From Dokdonella sp. (GTDB lineage Bacteria > Pseudomonadota > Gammaproteobacteria > Xanthomonadales > Rhodanobacteraceae): DNA of 64,000 nucleotides. The notes beneath the pieces are model-generated. The model was not told the origin of the DNA. It ran no database searches and saw only the letters and a program-made list of their open reading frames with translations. Shown in pieces: positions 51,418 through 59,955 of this stretch. The translations under genes were made by a program, and so were the position numbers. Each line of letters opens with the position of its first letter. Position 1 is the first letter of the stretch. The stretch covers positions 1-64,000 of the forward strand of contig JALOBC010000002.1 in the NCBI GenBank assembly GCA_023228465.1. Direction: 5' to 3'.

Positions 51418-53784
51418 TCACTCGTGAACGCCCCCGTGTGATTGCCGCTTGCGGCCGAGGCGCAAGGCATTGGCGACCACCGACACCGAGCTCAGGCTCA
51501 TCGCCAGCGCGGCGATCATCGGGCTCAGCAGCAGGCCGGTCAGGGGGTAGAGCACGCCGGCCGCAATCGGCACGCCCATGGCGTTGTAGACGAACGCGAA
51601 CCCCAGGTTCTGCTTCATGTTGGCCACGGTTTCGGTGGAGAGCGAGCGCGCCCGCATGATGCCGCGCAGGTCGCCCTTGACCAGCGTGACCTGCGCGCTG
51701 GACATGGCCACGTCGGTGCCTGTGCCCATCGCGATGCCGACATCGGCGCCGGCCAGCGCGGGCGCATCGTTGATACCGTCGCCGGCCATCGCCACGCGGT
51801 GCCCCTCGGCCTGCAGCTTTTGCACCAGCTCGATCTTGTCCTGCGGGCGGACCTCGCCGTGCACCTCGTCGATACCCAACTGGACGGCCACCGCCTCGGC
51901 CGTGGTGACGCCATCGCCGGTGGCCATCACGATCTTCAGGCCGGCCTTGTGCAGCGCCTCGATGGCATCGGCGGTGGTCGCCTTGATCGGGTCGGACACC
52001 GCAAGCAGGCCGGCCAGCACCCCGTCGACGGCCAGGTACATGACGCTGGCCCCGTCCCGGCGCAGTTCCTCGGCCGGCGTGGCAAGCACGGCGGCGTCCA
52101 CCCCGACCTCGTGCATCAAGGCGGTGTTGCCGATCGCCAGCGTCGCGCCGCCGACCTTGCCGCGCACGCCGATGCCGGTGGATGACTCGAACTCCTCCGG
52201 CGTTTCCAGCGCCAGCTCGCGGCGCCGCGCCTCGGCGACGATGGCATCGGCCAGCGGGTGTTCGCTGCCCTGGTCGAGGCTGGCCGCCAGGCGCAGGACT
52301 TCCTCTTCGGTAAAGCCTTCGGCCGCCAGGGTCGTGTGGTATGCCGGACGTCCCTCGGTCAGGGTGCCGGTCTTGTCCACGATCAGGACATCGATCTTGC
52401 GCAGGTTCTCGATCGCTTCGGCGTCGCGGAACAAGACGCCTTCCCCGGCGGCGCGGCCGGTTGCCACCATGATCGACATGGGCGTGGCCAGGCCCAGCGC
52501 GCAGGGACAGGCGATGATCAGCACGGAAATGGAGTTCAGCACGGCGAAGGTCCACGACGGGTCCGGACCGAACAGCCCCCACACGAAGAAGGTCGCCACG
52601 GCAATCACCAGCACCGCCAGCACGAACCAGAAGGAAACCTTGTCGGCCATGCGCTGCATCGGTGCGCGCGAGCGCTGTGCCTGCGCGACCAGTTGCACGA
52701 TCTGCGAGAGCACGGTGGCCGCGCCGACCTTTTCCGCGCGGATCACCAGGCTGCCGCTACCGTTGAGCGTCGCGCCGATCACGCCGGAACCGACAGTCTT
52801 CTCGACGGGAATCGGTTCCCCGGTCAGCATCGATTCGTCGACGTTGGAACGCCCCTCGATGACCTCGCCATCCACCGGCACCTTCTCGCCCGGGCGCACC
52901 CGCAGGCGATCGCCCACATGCACGTGGCTGAGCTCGACATCCTCCTCGCTGCCATCCTCGCGCAGGCGGCGCGCGGTCTTGGGCGCGAGTCCCAGCAGGG
53001 CCTTGAGGGCGGTGGATGTCTTTGATCGGGCGCGCAGCTCAAGCATCTGGCCGAGCAGGGTCAGCGAGACGATCATCGCGGCGGCCTCGAAATAGACCCC
53101 CACGCGGCCATGCTGATGGAAGGATTCCGGGAACAGGCCCGGTGCGATGGTGGCGACGGTGCTGTAGCCGAACGCCGCGCCGACGCCGATGCCGATCAGC
53201 GTCCACATGTTGGGACTGCGGTTGCGGATCGACTGCACGCAGCGGACGAAGAACGGCCAGGCGGCCCACAACACCACCGGGATGGTCAATACCAGCTCGA
53301 TCCAGGTGCGGGCCTCCACCGGCAACCAGGCAAGGTAGTGGCCAAACATGGCCAGTACGAACACCACCAAAGTCGCCGGCAAGGTCCACCAGAAGCGCCG
53401 GCTGAAGTCGACCAGCTCCGGGTTTTCCTCATCGTCGAGCCCGGGCATTTCCGGTTCCAGCCCCATCCCGCAGATCGGGCAGGTGCCGGGGCCTTCCTGG
53501 CGGATTTCCGGGTGCATGGGGCAGGTATAGATCGTTCCTGCCGGTGCCTGCGCGTGCTCGTCCTCGGCTTGTGGGTTCAGGTAGCGCTCGGGATCGGCAA
53601 CGAAGCGCTCCTTGCAGCGTGCCGAGCAGAAGTGGTGGGTCACCCCTTCATGCTCGGCGTGGTGCACGCTGCGTGCCGGGTCGACCTGCATGCCGCAAAC
53701 CGGATCGAGCACCGCGGTGCCGTTCGCCCCCTCGGCGTGGTTGTCGCCATGGGTGGATTTCGCGTCGTGCTGATGGGTATTCAT
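51418..53784 (-). CDS. Copper-translocating P1B-type ATPase with YHS and heavy-metal-binding domains
   Basis: The 788-residue pump starts with a His-rich segment, a YHS domain ([11 protein letters not shown], about 26-36, to about 70) and a heavy-metal-binding domain ([20 protein letters not shown], about 85-105) in place of classic CxxC domains. Membrane helices follow, with [10 protein letters not shown], the transport motif [28 protein letters not shown] and [17 protein letters not shown] and the N-terminal domains indicate Cu+ (or Ag+) export. GGAGG lies before the ATG. It is the last gene of the minus-strand copper arm. Confidence 0.93.
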   Translation of the reverse strand: MNTHQHDAKSTHGDNHAEGANGTAVLDPVCGMQVDPARSVHHAEHEGVTHHFCSARCKERFVADPERYLNPQAEDEHAQAPAGTIYTCPMHPEIRQEGPGTCPICGMGLEPEMPGLDDEENPELVDFSRRFWWTLPATLVVFVLAMFGHYLAWLPVEARTWIELVLTIPVVLWAAWPFFVRCVQSIRNRSPNMWTLIGIGVGAAFGYSTVATIAPGLFPESFHQHGRVGVYFEAAAMIVSLTLLGQMLELRARSKTSTALKALLGLAPKTARRLREDGSEEDVELSHVHVGDRLRVRPGEKVPVDGEVIEGRSNVDESMLTGEPIPVEKTVGSGVIGATLNGSGSLVIRAEKVGAATVLSQIVQLVAQAQRSRAPMQRMADKVSFWFVLAVLVIAVATFFVWGLFGPDPSWTFAVLNSISVLIIACPCALGLATPMSIMVATGRAAGEGVLFRDAEAIENLRKIDVLIVDKTGTLTEGRPAYHTTLAAEGFTEEEVLRLAASLDQGSEHPLADAIVAEARRRELALETPEEFESSTGIGVRGKVGGATLAIGNTALMHEVGVDAAVLATPAEELRRDGASVMYLAVDGVLAGLLAVSDPIKATTADAIEALHKAGLKIVMATGDGVTTAEAVAVQLGIDEVHGEVRPQDKIELVQKLQAEGHRVAMAGDGINDAPALAGADVGIAMGTGTDVAMSSAQVTLVKGDLRGIMRARSLSTETVANMKQNLGFAFVYNAMGVPIAAGVLYPLTGLLLSPMIAALAMSLSSVSVVANALRLGRKRQSHGGVHE

Positions 53785-53829
53785 GCTTCCTCCGGTAACA
53801 GCGACAGTGGCTGGACGTCGAGCAACCTG

Positions 53830-54387
53830 TCAATCCCCGTGGCGGGCGAATTCGGATGGCGTGCCGTCGCGACCGACCAGTTCGACGACGTAAGGCTGCG
53901 TGCGCCCATCGGGCATTTCCATGCCCGGTGAACCGGCCGGCATGCCCGGCACGACCAGACCCCTGGCGTCGGGCTTTTCGGCCAGCAGGCGCTTGATGTC
54001 CGCCGCCGGCACGTGGCCCTCGACGAAATAGCCACCCACTTCGGCGGTATGGCATGAGCCCTTGCCAAATGGAACGCCGACGCGGCCCTTCACCGGATCG
54101 AGATCATCGACATCGCGCGCCTCGACACTGAAGCCCGCGGCGCGCATGTGCTCGATCCACCCGTTGCAACATCCACAACTGGCGTTCTTGTGCACCAGCA
54201 TGACCGGAAGCGGTGCGGCCTGGTCCAGCGTGCCCGGCGTTGCGGCAGCCACCGTGGCGGACGGCGGGTTCGGTGGTGCGTCGGCGGCGCGGGTGCATGC
54301 GCCGAGGGCCGTGAAGGAAGCAACGACGATTGCTGCGAACAGGATGTTTCTTGCATTCATGATTGAGATTCTCGTTGGGGTTCTCAT
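53830..54387 (-). CDS. DUF411 metal-binding lipoprotein-like protein
   Basis: The 185-residue protein has a lipoprotein-type signal ending LGAC. The DUF411 core follows: LVHKNASCGCCNGWIEHMRAAGF with a CxCC motif, VPFGKGSCHTAEVGGYFVEGH and GMPAGSPGMEMPDG. DUF411 proteins occur with copper resistance genes and probably bind copper in the periplasm. The ATG at 54387 overlaps the upstream gene's stop (ATGA); an ATG at 54360 (MNARNILF) is an alternative and gives a shorter, classic signal. The Met-rich C-terminal motif may add ligands. Confidence 0.85.
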   Translation of the reverse strand: MRTPTRISIMNARNILFAAIVVASFTALGACTRAADAPPNPPSATVAAATPGTLDQAAPLPVMLVHKNASCGCCNGWIEHMRAAGFSVEARDVDDLDPVKGRVGVPFGKGSCHTAEVGGYFVEGHVPAADIKRLLAEKPDARGLVVPGMPAGSPGMEMPDGRTQPYVVELVGRDGTPSEFARHGD

Positions 54388-54938
54388 GGGGATTTCTTCG
54401 CTCGTGACGACCAATGGATATGGACGATGCGCCAGTCCGGCGCGTGCCGGGTCAGCACCATGGTTTCGGCGCTCAGCAGCGTGATGGGTTTACCGTCCTT
54501 GCGGGTATGGATTTCACTTTCGCTGGCCACCCAGGCCATGGCGCCATTCACCTGCGCGGTACGCCGTGTCAGGCTGACGTGCGCCGTGCCGAGGAACCGC
54601 GCATCGTCCCTGGCGTGGTGGTCAAGATATTCCGCGCGGCTGTGTTCGGCCCCGCCGGTCTCGAGAATGATCACGGCCGGATCGAGCAGTGCCGCCACCT
54701 GTTGCATGTTCCCCGACGACAGCGCCGTGCCGAACGCATTCACCACGTCCACCGCCGGCTGGGCTGCGGGCGGCACGACCGATGCCGTGGTATCGCCGGT
54801 GGACGCGACGTGATGTTGCGCCTTCGTTGATCGTTGCTCGGCGGGCTGGCCGATGGCGGGACTGGCCAATGCCAGCGAAAGTACGCCGGTCAGGGCCGCT
54901 GTCGACAATTGCATGGGGGTTATCCTCATTCGGTGCAT
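54384..54938 (-). CDS. Secreted NTF2-like (SnoaL/SgcJ-type) protein
   Basis: The 184-residue protein has a signal peptide (about 1-30, ending SPAIGQ), a linker and an NTF2-like domain (about 60-180). AVDVVNAFGTALSSGNMQQVAALLDPAVIILETG is the classic start of that fold, and SAETMVLTRHAPDWRIVHIHWSSR its end. The fold is shared by many small enzymes and binding proteins. In copper islands such genes are common, but the role is not established. AAGGAC lies eight bases before the ATG at 54938. Its stop overlaps the DUF411 start. Confidence 0.8.
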   Translation of the reverse strand: MHRMRITPMQLSTAALTGVLSLALASPAIGQPAEQRSTKAQHHVASTGDTTASVVPPAAQPAVDVVNAFGTALSSGNMQQVAALLDPAVIILETGGAEHSRAEYLDHHARDDARFLGTAHVSLTRRTAQVNGAMAWVASESEIHTRKDGKPITLLSAETMVLTRHAPDWRIVHIHWSSRAKKSP

Positions 54939-54960
54939 GATGGTGTCCTTGTTCGTCGCG

Positions 54961-54982
54961 ACTTGCGCGATGTCGCGCAAGT
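54961..54982. promoter_or_regulatory. 22-bp near-perfect palindrome between copB and the NTF2-like gene
   Basis: ACTTGCGCG (54961-54969) and CGCGCAAGT (54974-54982) are perfect 9-bp inverted repeats around ATGT. It lies in the 112-base spacer. It could be a partial terminator after copB, an RNA processing hairpin or an operator; no T run follows. The role is an inference. Confidence 0.45.
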
Positions 54983-55050
54983 GCCCGCGTGCTTGATCTG
55001 GGCGCGAACCATCCCTGTGTCGCAGCGGCAGGGTGATTTCCGGCATCTTG

Positions 55051-56022
55051 CTAGAACCACGTGCGCAGGCCCACGACGATGCGTGTAGCGCTGCCGTCCT
55101 CGCCCGCGGCGCGCCGCAAGTTGGCGGTGCCGCCAAACGCGCGCTCGCGCACGATGCCGATGTACGGCGCGAACTGGCGGGTGAACTCGTAACGCAGGCG
55201 CAGGCCCGCTTCGAGCGTGCTTAGACCCGTGCCGATGCTGCGCGGCGCATCCTCGCGACCATACAGGTTGGCTTCGAGCAGCGGCTGCAGGATCAGGCGA
55301 TTGGTCAGCAGGGTCGTGTACTCGATCTCCACGCGTGCGGCGGTCCGCCCCCTTTCCCCGACATACGCGGTGGCGGCGACCTCGAACTTGTAGGGTGCCA
55401 GTCCCTGTACCCCGAACGCGGCCCAGGATCGCGCCGGGCCGCGGCCGAAGTCCTGGCGCAGGCCGGCCAAGAGGTCCCACCAAGGTGCGATCGAGTGCCC
55501 GTACAGCACTTCAAGGTCGGCGTTTTCGGTGACGCCGTCGACGCGCTCGCCCTCCGAGCGCAACCACAGCCGATCGAGGTCGGTGCCAATCCAGGCTTTG
55601 CCTTCCCAGCCGAAACCGGTGCCAGGCTTGGCGTCCCATGCCTCCAGGCGATTGAATTGCGCGAAGTGATGGATCGCGTTGTCGGCCATGGCGTGGGCGC
55701 TCACCGGCGGGAATGCCGCGGCGCGGTCGGCCGCCGTGATGGGCGGAATCGGCTCGCGCGGCTGCTCCGGCGCTGCGGTGTGCTCGTGCGACATGCCCGA
55801 ATGGTCCGCATGCGAATGGTTCGGCTGCGCGTGGTCCGTCGTCGCGTGATCCATCGTTGAGTGGTCCACCGTCGTGTGATCCATCGTCGCGTGGTCCGTC
55901 GTCGTGTGGTCCATCGTCGCGTGGTCCATCGCCGCGTGGTCCTGCGCCCGCGCCAGCGGACCTTGGGCCAGCAGCAGGCCAAGGGCAAATGCCGCGAGCA
56001 GGTTGGCCGGTGCGCGCCTCAT
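55051..56022 (-). CDS. copB: Copper resistance protein B (outer-membrane)
   Basis: The 323-residue protein has a signal peptide (about 1-27). A His/Met/Asp-rich repeat region of ten five-residue units (DHxxM-like, about residues 28-77) comes next, then the CopB domain: NAIHHFAQFNRLEAWDAKPGTGFGW, ENADLEVLYGHSIAPWWDLLAGLRQDFG and a terminal VVGLRTWF with the final Phe of outer-membrane barrels. CopB binds or sequesters copper at the outer membrane. It overlaps the copA stop by ATGA. The repeat is far more regular than in the usual family N terminus. Confidence 0.92.
   Translation of the reverse strand: MRRAPANLLAAFALGLLLAQGPLARAQDHAAMDHATMDHTTTDHATMDHTTVDHSTMDHATTDHAQPNHSHADHSGMSHEHTAAPEQPREPIPPITAADRAAAFPPVSAHAMADNAIHHFAQFNRLEAWDAKPGTGFGWEGKAWIGTDLDRLWLRSEGERVDGVTENADLEVLYGHSIAPWWDLLAGLRQDFGRGPARSWAAFGVQGLAPYKFEVAATAYVGERGRTAARVEIEYTTLLTNRLILQPLLEANLYGREDAPRSIGTGLSTLEAGLRLRYEFTRQFAPYIGIVRERAFGGTANLRRAAGEDGSATRIVVGLRTWF
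55792..55941 (-). repeat. Tandem 15-bp repeat encoding DHxxM pentads in CopB
   Basis: Ten 15-bp units in tandem (on the plus strand, forms of GTGGTCCATCGTCGC) encode the pentads DHAAM, DHATM, DHTTT, DHATM, DHTTV, DHSTM, DHATT, DHAQP, NHSHA and DHSGM. Neighbouring units are nearly identical in DNA, which points to recent slippage expansion. Each unit provides a His and often a Met as copper ligands. Confidence 0.85.
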
Positions 56023-57773
56023 GCGTCGACCCTCACTTCGCGCATCATTCCCGCTTCCATGTGATAGAGCAGGTGGCAGTGGTAGGCCCAGCGGCCCAGC
56101 GCATCGGCGCGCACGCGATAGCTGCGTTTGGTGCCCGGCGGGATGTCGACGGTGTGCTTGCGCAGGTGGAAGTCGCCGTGCTCGTCTTCCAGGTCGCTCC
56201 ACAGGCCGTGCAGGTGGATCGGGTGGCCCATCATCGTGTCGTTGACCAGCACGATGCGCATGCGCTCGCCGTAGTTGAGCCGCAGGGGCGTGGCATCCGA
56301 AAACTTGATGCCGTCGAAGGACCAGGCGAACTTTTCCATGTGCCCGGTCAGGTGCAGCTCGACCTCGCGGCCGGGCTCGCGCCCGTCCGGATCCTCGAAC
56401 AGGCTCTTCATCGCGGCATAGGTCAGCACCGTGCGGCCGTTGTCGCGCAGACCCATGCCCGGGTCGGCCAGTTTCGGGCTGAGCGACATCGCCTGCATGT
56501 CCACCAGCGGATTGCCGGTTTCGCTGGCCGGGTGCTGCTGCATGCCGTGCGCGCCGTGGCCGCTGGCAGCGTCCGTCCCCGGCATGGCGTGGCCATCATG
56601 ACCCATGTTGCCGTGGTCCATGCCGCCGTGGCCCATGTCGTCCATGGTCAGCAGCGGACGCGGGTCCAGCGGCGGAACCGGTGGTTGCAGCCCCTCGCGC
56701 ACGGCGAGCGTGCCGCGCGCGTAGCCGGTGCGGCCCATGTCCTGGGCGAAGATTGCAAACGCGTCGGCACCGGCCGGCTCGACCAGCACGTCGAACGTCT
56801 CCGCCACCGCAATGCGGAACTCGTCGACGCTGACCGGGTGGATGTATTGCCCGTCGGCGGCGACCACGGTCATCTTCAGGCCCGGGATGCGCACGTCGAA
56901 ATAGGTCATCGCCGAGCCATTGATGAAGCGCAGCAACACCTTTTCGCCGGGTTTGAACAAGCCCGTCCAGTTGCCGTCCGGCGCGGTGCCGTTCATCAGG
57001 AAGGTGTAGGTGTGGCCGTTGATGTCGGAAATGTCGGACGGCGTCATGCGCATCTCGCCCCACATCCTGCGGTCGTGCAGGGTGGCCGCGAGGCCGTCCT
57101 CGCGCACGTCGCGCACGAAGTCGCCGACGGTGCGCAGGTAGTAGTTGTCGTAGCTTGAATCCTTTTTCATGCGCCGGAACAGGTCGGCAGGATCGAGGTC
57201 GGTCCAGTCCGACAGCAGCACCACGTGCTCGCGATCGTAGTGATAGGGCGGCGGATCGCGCGGCTCGACGATGATCGGGCCGTACAGGCCGGCCTGCTCC
57301 TGGAACATCGAATGGCTGTGGTACCAGTAGGTGCCCGACTGGCGCAGCTGGAACCGGTAGGTCCAGGTTTCGCCCGGCGCGATGCCGTCGAAGCTGAGGC
57401 CCGGCACACCGTCCATGTTGGCCGGCAGCAGGATGCCGTGCCAATGGATCGAGGTACTCGCTGTGGGCAGGCGGTTGGCGACGCGCAAGGTCACCGTGTC
57501 GCCCTCGCGCCAGCGCAGCAGCGGCGCCGGCAGTGCGCCGTTCACCGTGATGGCCGGGCGGGCGCGGCCGGTGACGTTCACCATCGACTGGCCGATGGAG
57601 AGGTCGAAGTCGGTGCCGGTCAAGCCGTGCATGGCACGGGGACGGCCGCTGGCGGCAAGCCCCGGCAGGCGCCACAGGCCGAGGGCGGAGGCGAGTCCGC
57701 CGGCCGCCAGGCCGGTGACGAAGCGACGTCGGGAAAGCGCGTCCGGACGGGAGCCGGGACGGTCGATTGGCAT
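56019..57773 (-). CDS. copA: Copper resistance multicopper oxidase CopA
   Basis: The 584-residue protein has a twin-arginine signal (SRRRFVTGLAAGGLASALG, about 14-32). Multicopper oxidase sites are SIHWHGILLPANMDGVPG, GTYWYHSHSMFQEQAGL, HPIHLHGLWSDLE and AYHCHLLYHMEAGMM. A Met/His-rich insert (about 385-420; GHGGMDHGNMGHDGHAMPG) matches the copper-binding region of CopA. It is exported folded by Tat and oxidises Cu(I) in the periplasm. The start at 57773 has GAGCTT upstream. It lies between copL and copB. Confidence 0.95.
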   Translation of the reverse strand: MPIDRPGSRPDALSRRRFVTGLAAGGLASALGLWRLPGLAASGRPRAMHGLTGTDFDLSIGQSMVNVTGRARPAITVNGALPAPLLRWREGDTVTLRVANRLPTASTSIHWHGILLPANMDGVPGLSFDGIAPGETWTYRFQLRQSGTYWYHSHSMFQEQAGLYGPIIVEPRDPPPYHYDREHVVLLSDWTDLDPADLFRRMKKDSSYDNYYLRTVGDFVRDVREDGLAATLHDRRMWGEMRMTPSDISDINGHTYTFLMNGTAPDGNWTGLFKPGEKVLLRFINGSAMTYFDVRIPGLKMTVVAADGQYIHPVSVDEFRIAVAETFDVLVEPAGADAFAIFAQDMGRTGYARGTLAVREGLQPPVPPLDPRPLLTMDDMGHGGMDHGNMGHDGHAMPGTDAASGHGAHGMQQHPASETGNPLVDMQAMSLSPKLADPGMGLRDNGRTVLTYAAMKSLFEDPDGREPGREVELHLTGHMEKFAWSFDGIKFSDATPLRLNYGERMRIVLVNDTMMGHPIHLHGLWSDLEDEHGDFHLRKHTVDIPPGTKRSYRVRADALGRWAYHCHLLYHMEAGMMREVRVDA

Positions 57774-57909
57774 GGGAAAGCTCCGCAATTCGAGAGAGTC
57801 GGCGCCGGCCATCGCTGGCCGAACGCAGTGCCGGCAAGACCACGCCGCCCCTTGGCGGGGCGAGGGCGTCAGTCAGCCGGAGGCGGCACCGCGAAACGGT
57901 GCGCGAAAC

Positions 57910-58320
57910 TCAAACGATGGGAGGTCGATGCCGGGTAGGCAGCGCGGGTGCCGGGGCTTCGGCCGCGGCGGAAGGGAGATGCGTGGCCTGCAGGTCGATC
58001 TCGAAGCCAGGCATTGCGGTCGCGAGCGCGGCCGGTACGGCACCCGCAGCGCAGGCGAGGGCGCACGTCAGTTTGCTGCAGTGCGTGTTGTCGCCGCAGC
58101 AATCCGCCGGTGTGCCGTCATGCTCCGTCGGCAACGAGATTGCGCCCGTACCTGCCGCGGAGGCGGCCTCCATGCAATTCGCATGGGCGGTCGCAGCGCC
58201 GCTCGGCGCGGCCGGCGCCTGCTGCATGGGCATCCCGGCGCCGGCCACCGCGAACCCGGCTCCATTGAGCACGAGGGCGAGGCAAAGCAGGGCGCGCAGC
58301 AGCAGACCAGGGACGGACAT
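57910..58320 (-). CDS. copL: CopL-like cysteine-rich copper-responsive protein
   Basis: The 136-residue protein has a signal peptide (about 1-23) and cysteine clusters ANCMEAA, DCCGDNTHCSKLTC and ALAC, then a Pro/Ala-rich tail. Its place directly upstream of copAB matches the copLAB operon of Xanthomonas, where CopL is needed for copper-induced expression. Sequence similarity between CopL proteins is low, so the call rests on order, size and the Cys pattern. The 136-base gap to copA contains a small hairpin (57846-57862). Confidence 0.72.
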   Translation of the reverse strand: MSVPGLLLRALLCLALVLNGAGFAVAGAGMPMQQAPAAPSGAATAHANCMEAASAAGTGAISLPTEHDGTPADCCGDNTHCSKLTCALACAAGAVPAALATAMPGFEIDLQATHLPSAAAEAPAPALPTRHRPPIV

Positions 58321-58492
58321 GTGCAGAAGTTTACCATGCACGGGCGGCGGCCAGAGCGTCTTGCTATGGTGTCCCAGGCGGCACATCGTCAATCATGCCG
58401 CACGCGCCGCCCGCTGATCGACACCGCGCTGGTCACGGGAATTGCGCATTCATGCCATCGTGGACCCTGGAGTCCGCCCAACGGGAGAAGTC

Positions 58493-59218
58493 ATGAACGT
58501 CCTTCGCGCCCTCCTGATTCTCGTCGTCCTGGTGCTGGTCGGCACCGCGATCTTCATCTGGTCGGGTGTCTACAACATTGCGGCCGATGACCACCACACG
58601 CCGGTCGTGGCCAAGGCGCTGGAGGTGCTGCGGGAGCGTTCCGTGGCAAGGCACGCGCAGGGCATCGCGGTTCCGGATCTCGATTCGCCGGCGATGATCG
58701 CCGAGGGCGCCGAACACTATGCGGCCATGTGCACCGGCTGCCATCTCGCGCCCGGCGTGGATCGTTCGGAAATCCGCCCGGGCCTGTACCCGCGCCCGCC
58801 CAACCTGCGCGAACACGGCGTGGATGATCCTGCGCAGGCGTTCTGGGTGATCAAGCACGGCATCAAGATGAGCGGCATGCCGGCATGGGGCACGACCCAC
58901 GATGACGCCGCGATCTGGAACATCGTCGCGTTCGTGCGCCGCTTGCCGAACATGCCGGTCGACGAATACCAGCGGCTGGTCGGTTCGACGATGAGTGGAG
59001 ACGGCCATGCGCACGACCACGACAGCGCCACACCACCCGTCCACGACGAAGGCGAGGCCGGACATCACGACGCCGAAGGGGACGCCGGGCACGACCATGC
59101 GGGCGAGGCCGATCACCGTCACGACGAGGATGCCAAGCCCGATCACGACGGGCCCGACGCCCCCACGGGCGATCGCCCCTCCGCCGAACCCGAACCATCG
59201 GCTGCGACGGATGGATGA
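58493..59218 (+). CDS. Membrane-anchored cytochrome c with His/Asp-rich tail
   Basis: The 241-residue protein has an N-terminal membrane helix (about 4-23) and one c-type haem site CTGCH (residues 80-84). A probable axial Met lies in IKMSGMPAWG, and the cytochrome domain ends near residue 160. The last 75 residues are almost only His, Asp, Glu, Ala, Gly and Pro (HAHDHDSATPP, AGHDHAGEADHRHDEDAKPDHD), a likely metal-binding tail. Such cytochromes are found in copper islands of proteobacteria and may pass electrons during Cu(I) oxidation. GGGAGAAG lies upstream of the ATG. It diverges from copL. Confidence 0.85.
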   Translation: MNVLRALLILVVLVLVGTAIFIWSGVYNIAADDHHTPVVAKALEVLRERSVARHAQGIAVPDLDSPAMIAEGAEHYAAMCTGCHLAPGVDRSEIRPGLYPRPPNLREHGVDDPAQAFWVIKHGIKMSGMPAWGTTHDDAAIWNIVAFVRRLPNMPVDEYQRLVGSTMSGDGHAHDHDSATPPVHDEGEAGHHDAEGDAGHDHAGEADHRHDEDAKPDHDGPDAPTGDRPSAEPEPSAATDG

Positions 59219-59298
59219 AATGCCAGGCCCTACGCCCGCGCAGCCTGTCTGCTGGCGCGGCCAGGTGACGAAATGGGAGCTCCCTTACCACCCAGGGT

Positions 59299-59339
59299 TT
59301 CTCCGGCACCCGGGAAAGTTTGCAACCTTCCGGAGAAGG
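59299..59339. promoter_or_regulatory. Nested inverted repeats upstream of the efflux genes
   Basis: TTCTCCGG (59299-59306) pairs with CCGGAGAA (59330-59337). The second arm also sits in a short dyad CCTTC-CGGA-GAAGG (59326-59339). The dyad resembles, only loosely, the ACCTTCC...GGAAGGT operators of CueR-type MerR regulators. It lies in a 263-base spacer (59219-59481) in which I see no convincing gene. A regulatory role is a guess. Confidence 0.3.
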
Positions 59340-59481
59340 CGGTGTCCCAGTGCGCAAGCCTGGGCACCATGATCGACGCGAGATCGGCGCAATGAAGGTC
59401 CAGGTGGCCGATATCGAAAACCGCGACGCCAACCGGTAACATCACCCGCATGCACTCCAGTCGCCCGACGGCTCACCCCGC

Positions 59482-59877
59482 GTGAAGCCGACCCGCCGCC
59501 AGCGAACACGCATCTGCGTGCTGCTTGTCGTCAGCCTGCTGTTCCAGCAACTGACATTGGCGGCCTTCGCCTGCATGCCCATGCCGGCGGCGCACGATCA
59601 CGCTATGGCGAGCCACGCGACGATGGGCGAAGCCTGCGCGGAGGCCGGCATGGGCCAGGCGCCCCATGCGGCGCCCTTGTGCGAGAAGTGCTGCTCGCCC
59701 GACCGGATGCTGGCCGCCGCGCAGGTCGCCCTGCAGGTGCCCGCGCTCGGTTTGCCGCCTGTCGCGTTCGCCCTGCTGGCGCCGCCACCGGCGGGCAGTC
59801 CAACGCCTGCCACGGATGTCGCGATCGCACGCTCGGACCAACCGCCGCGCCTGCGATATTGCCGTCTGCTGATCTAG
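59482..59877 (+). CDS. Small secreted Cys/His/Met-containing protein upstream of the Cus system
   Basis: The 131-residue protein needs a GTG start at 59482 to include its signal peptide (about 1-29; RICVLLVVSLLFQQLTLAAFA). The mature part has FACMPMPAAHDHAMASHATMG, LCEKCCSPD, a Pro/Ala-rich stretch and a C terminus PPRLRYCRLLI. The CMPM, HDHAM and CEKCC groups could bind copper. I do not recognise a named family; it resembles CopL-like small proteins in layout. It precedes the TolC-like gene by 78 bases. Confidence 0.6.
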   Translation: MKPTRRQRTRICVLLVVSLLFQQLTLAAFACMPMPAAHDHAMASHATMGEACAEAGMGQAPHAAPLCEKCCSPDRMLAAAQVALQVPALGLPPVAFALLAPPPAGSPTPATDVAIARSDQPPRLRYCRLLI

Positions 59878-59955
59878 AACTCCGCACCGCACCCGTCAAC
59901 GCTGGTCCGCCGCAAGGCGGCGCAGCTCGCGTGTCCCCGTGTGTCCGGAGTTCCC

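Noticed and set aside
59230-59451. 73-codon minus-strand ORF between the cytochrome c gene and the small Cys protein
   Set aside because: It has no clear ribosome-binding site and no recognisable domain, and it overlaps the inverted repeats; I prefer non-coding.
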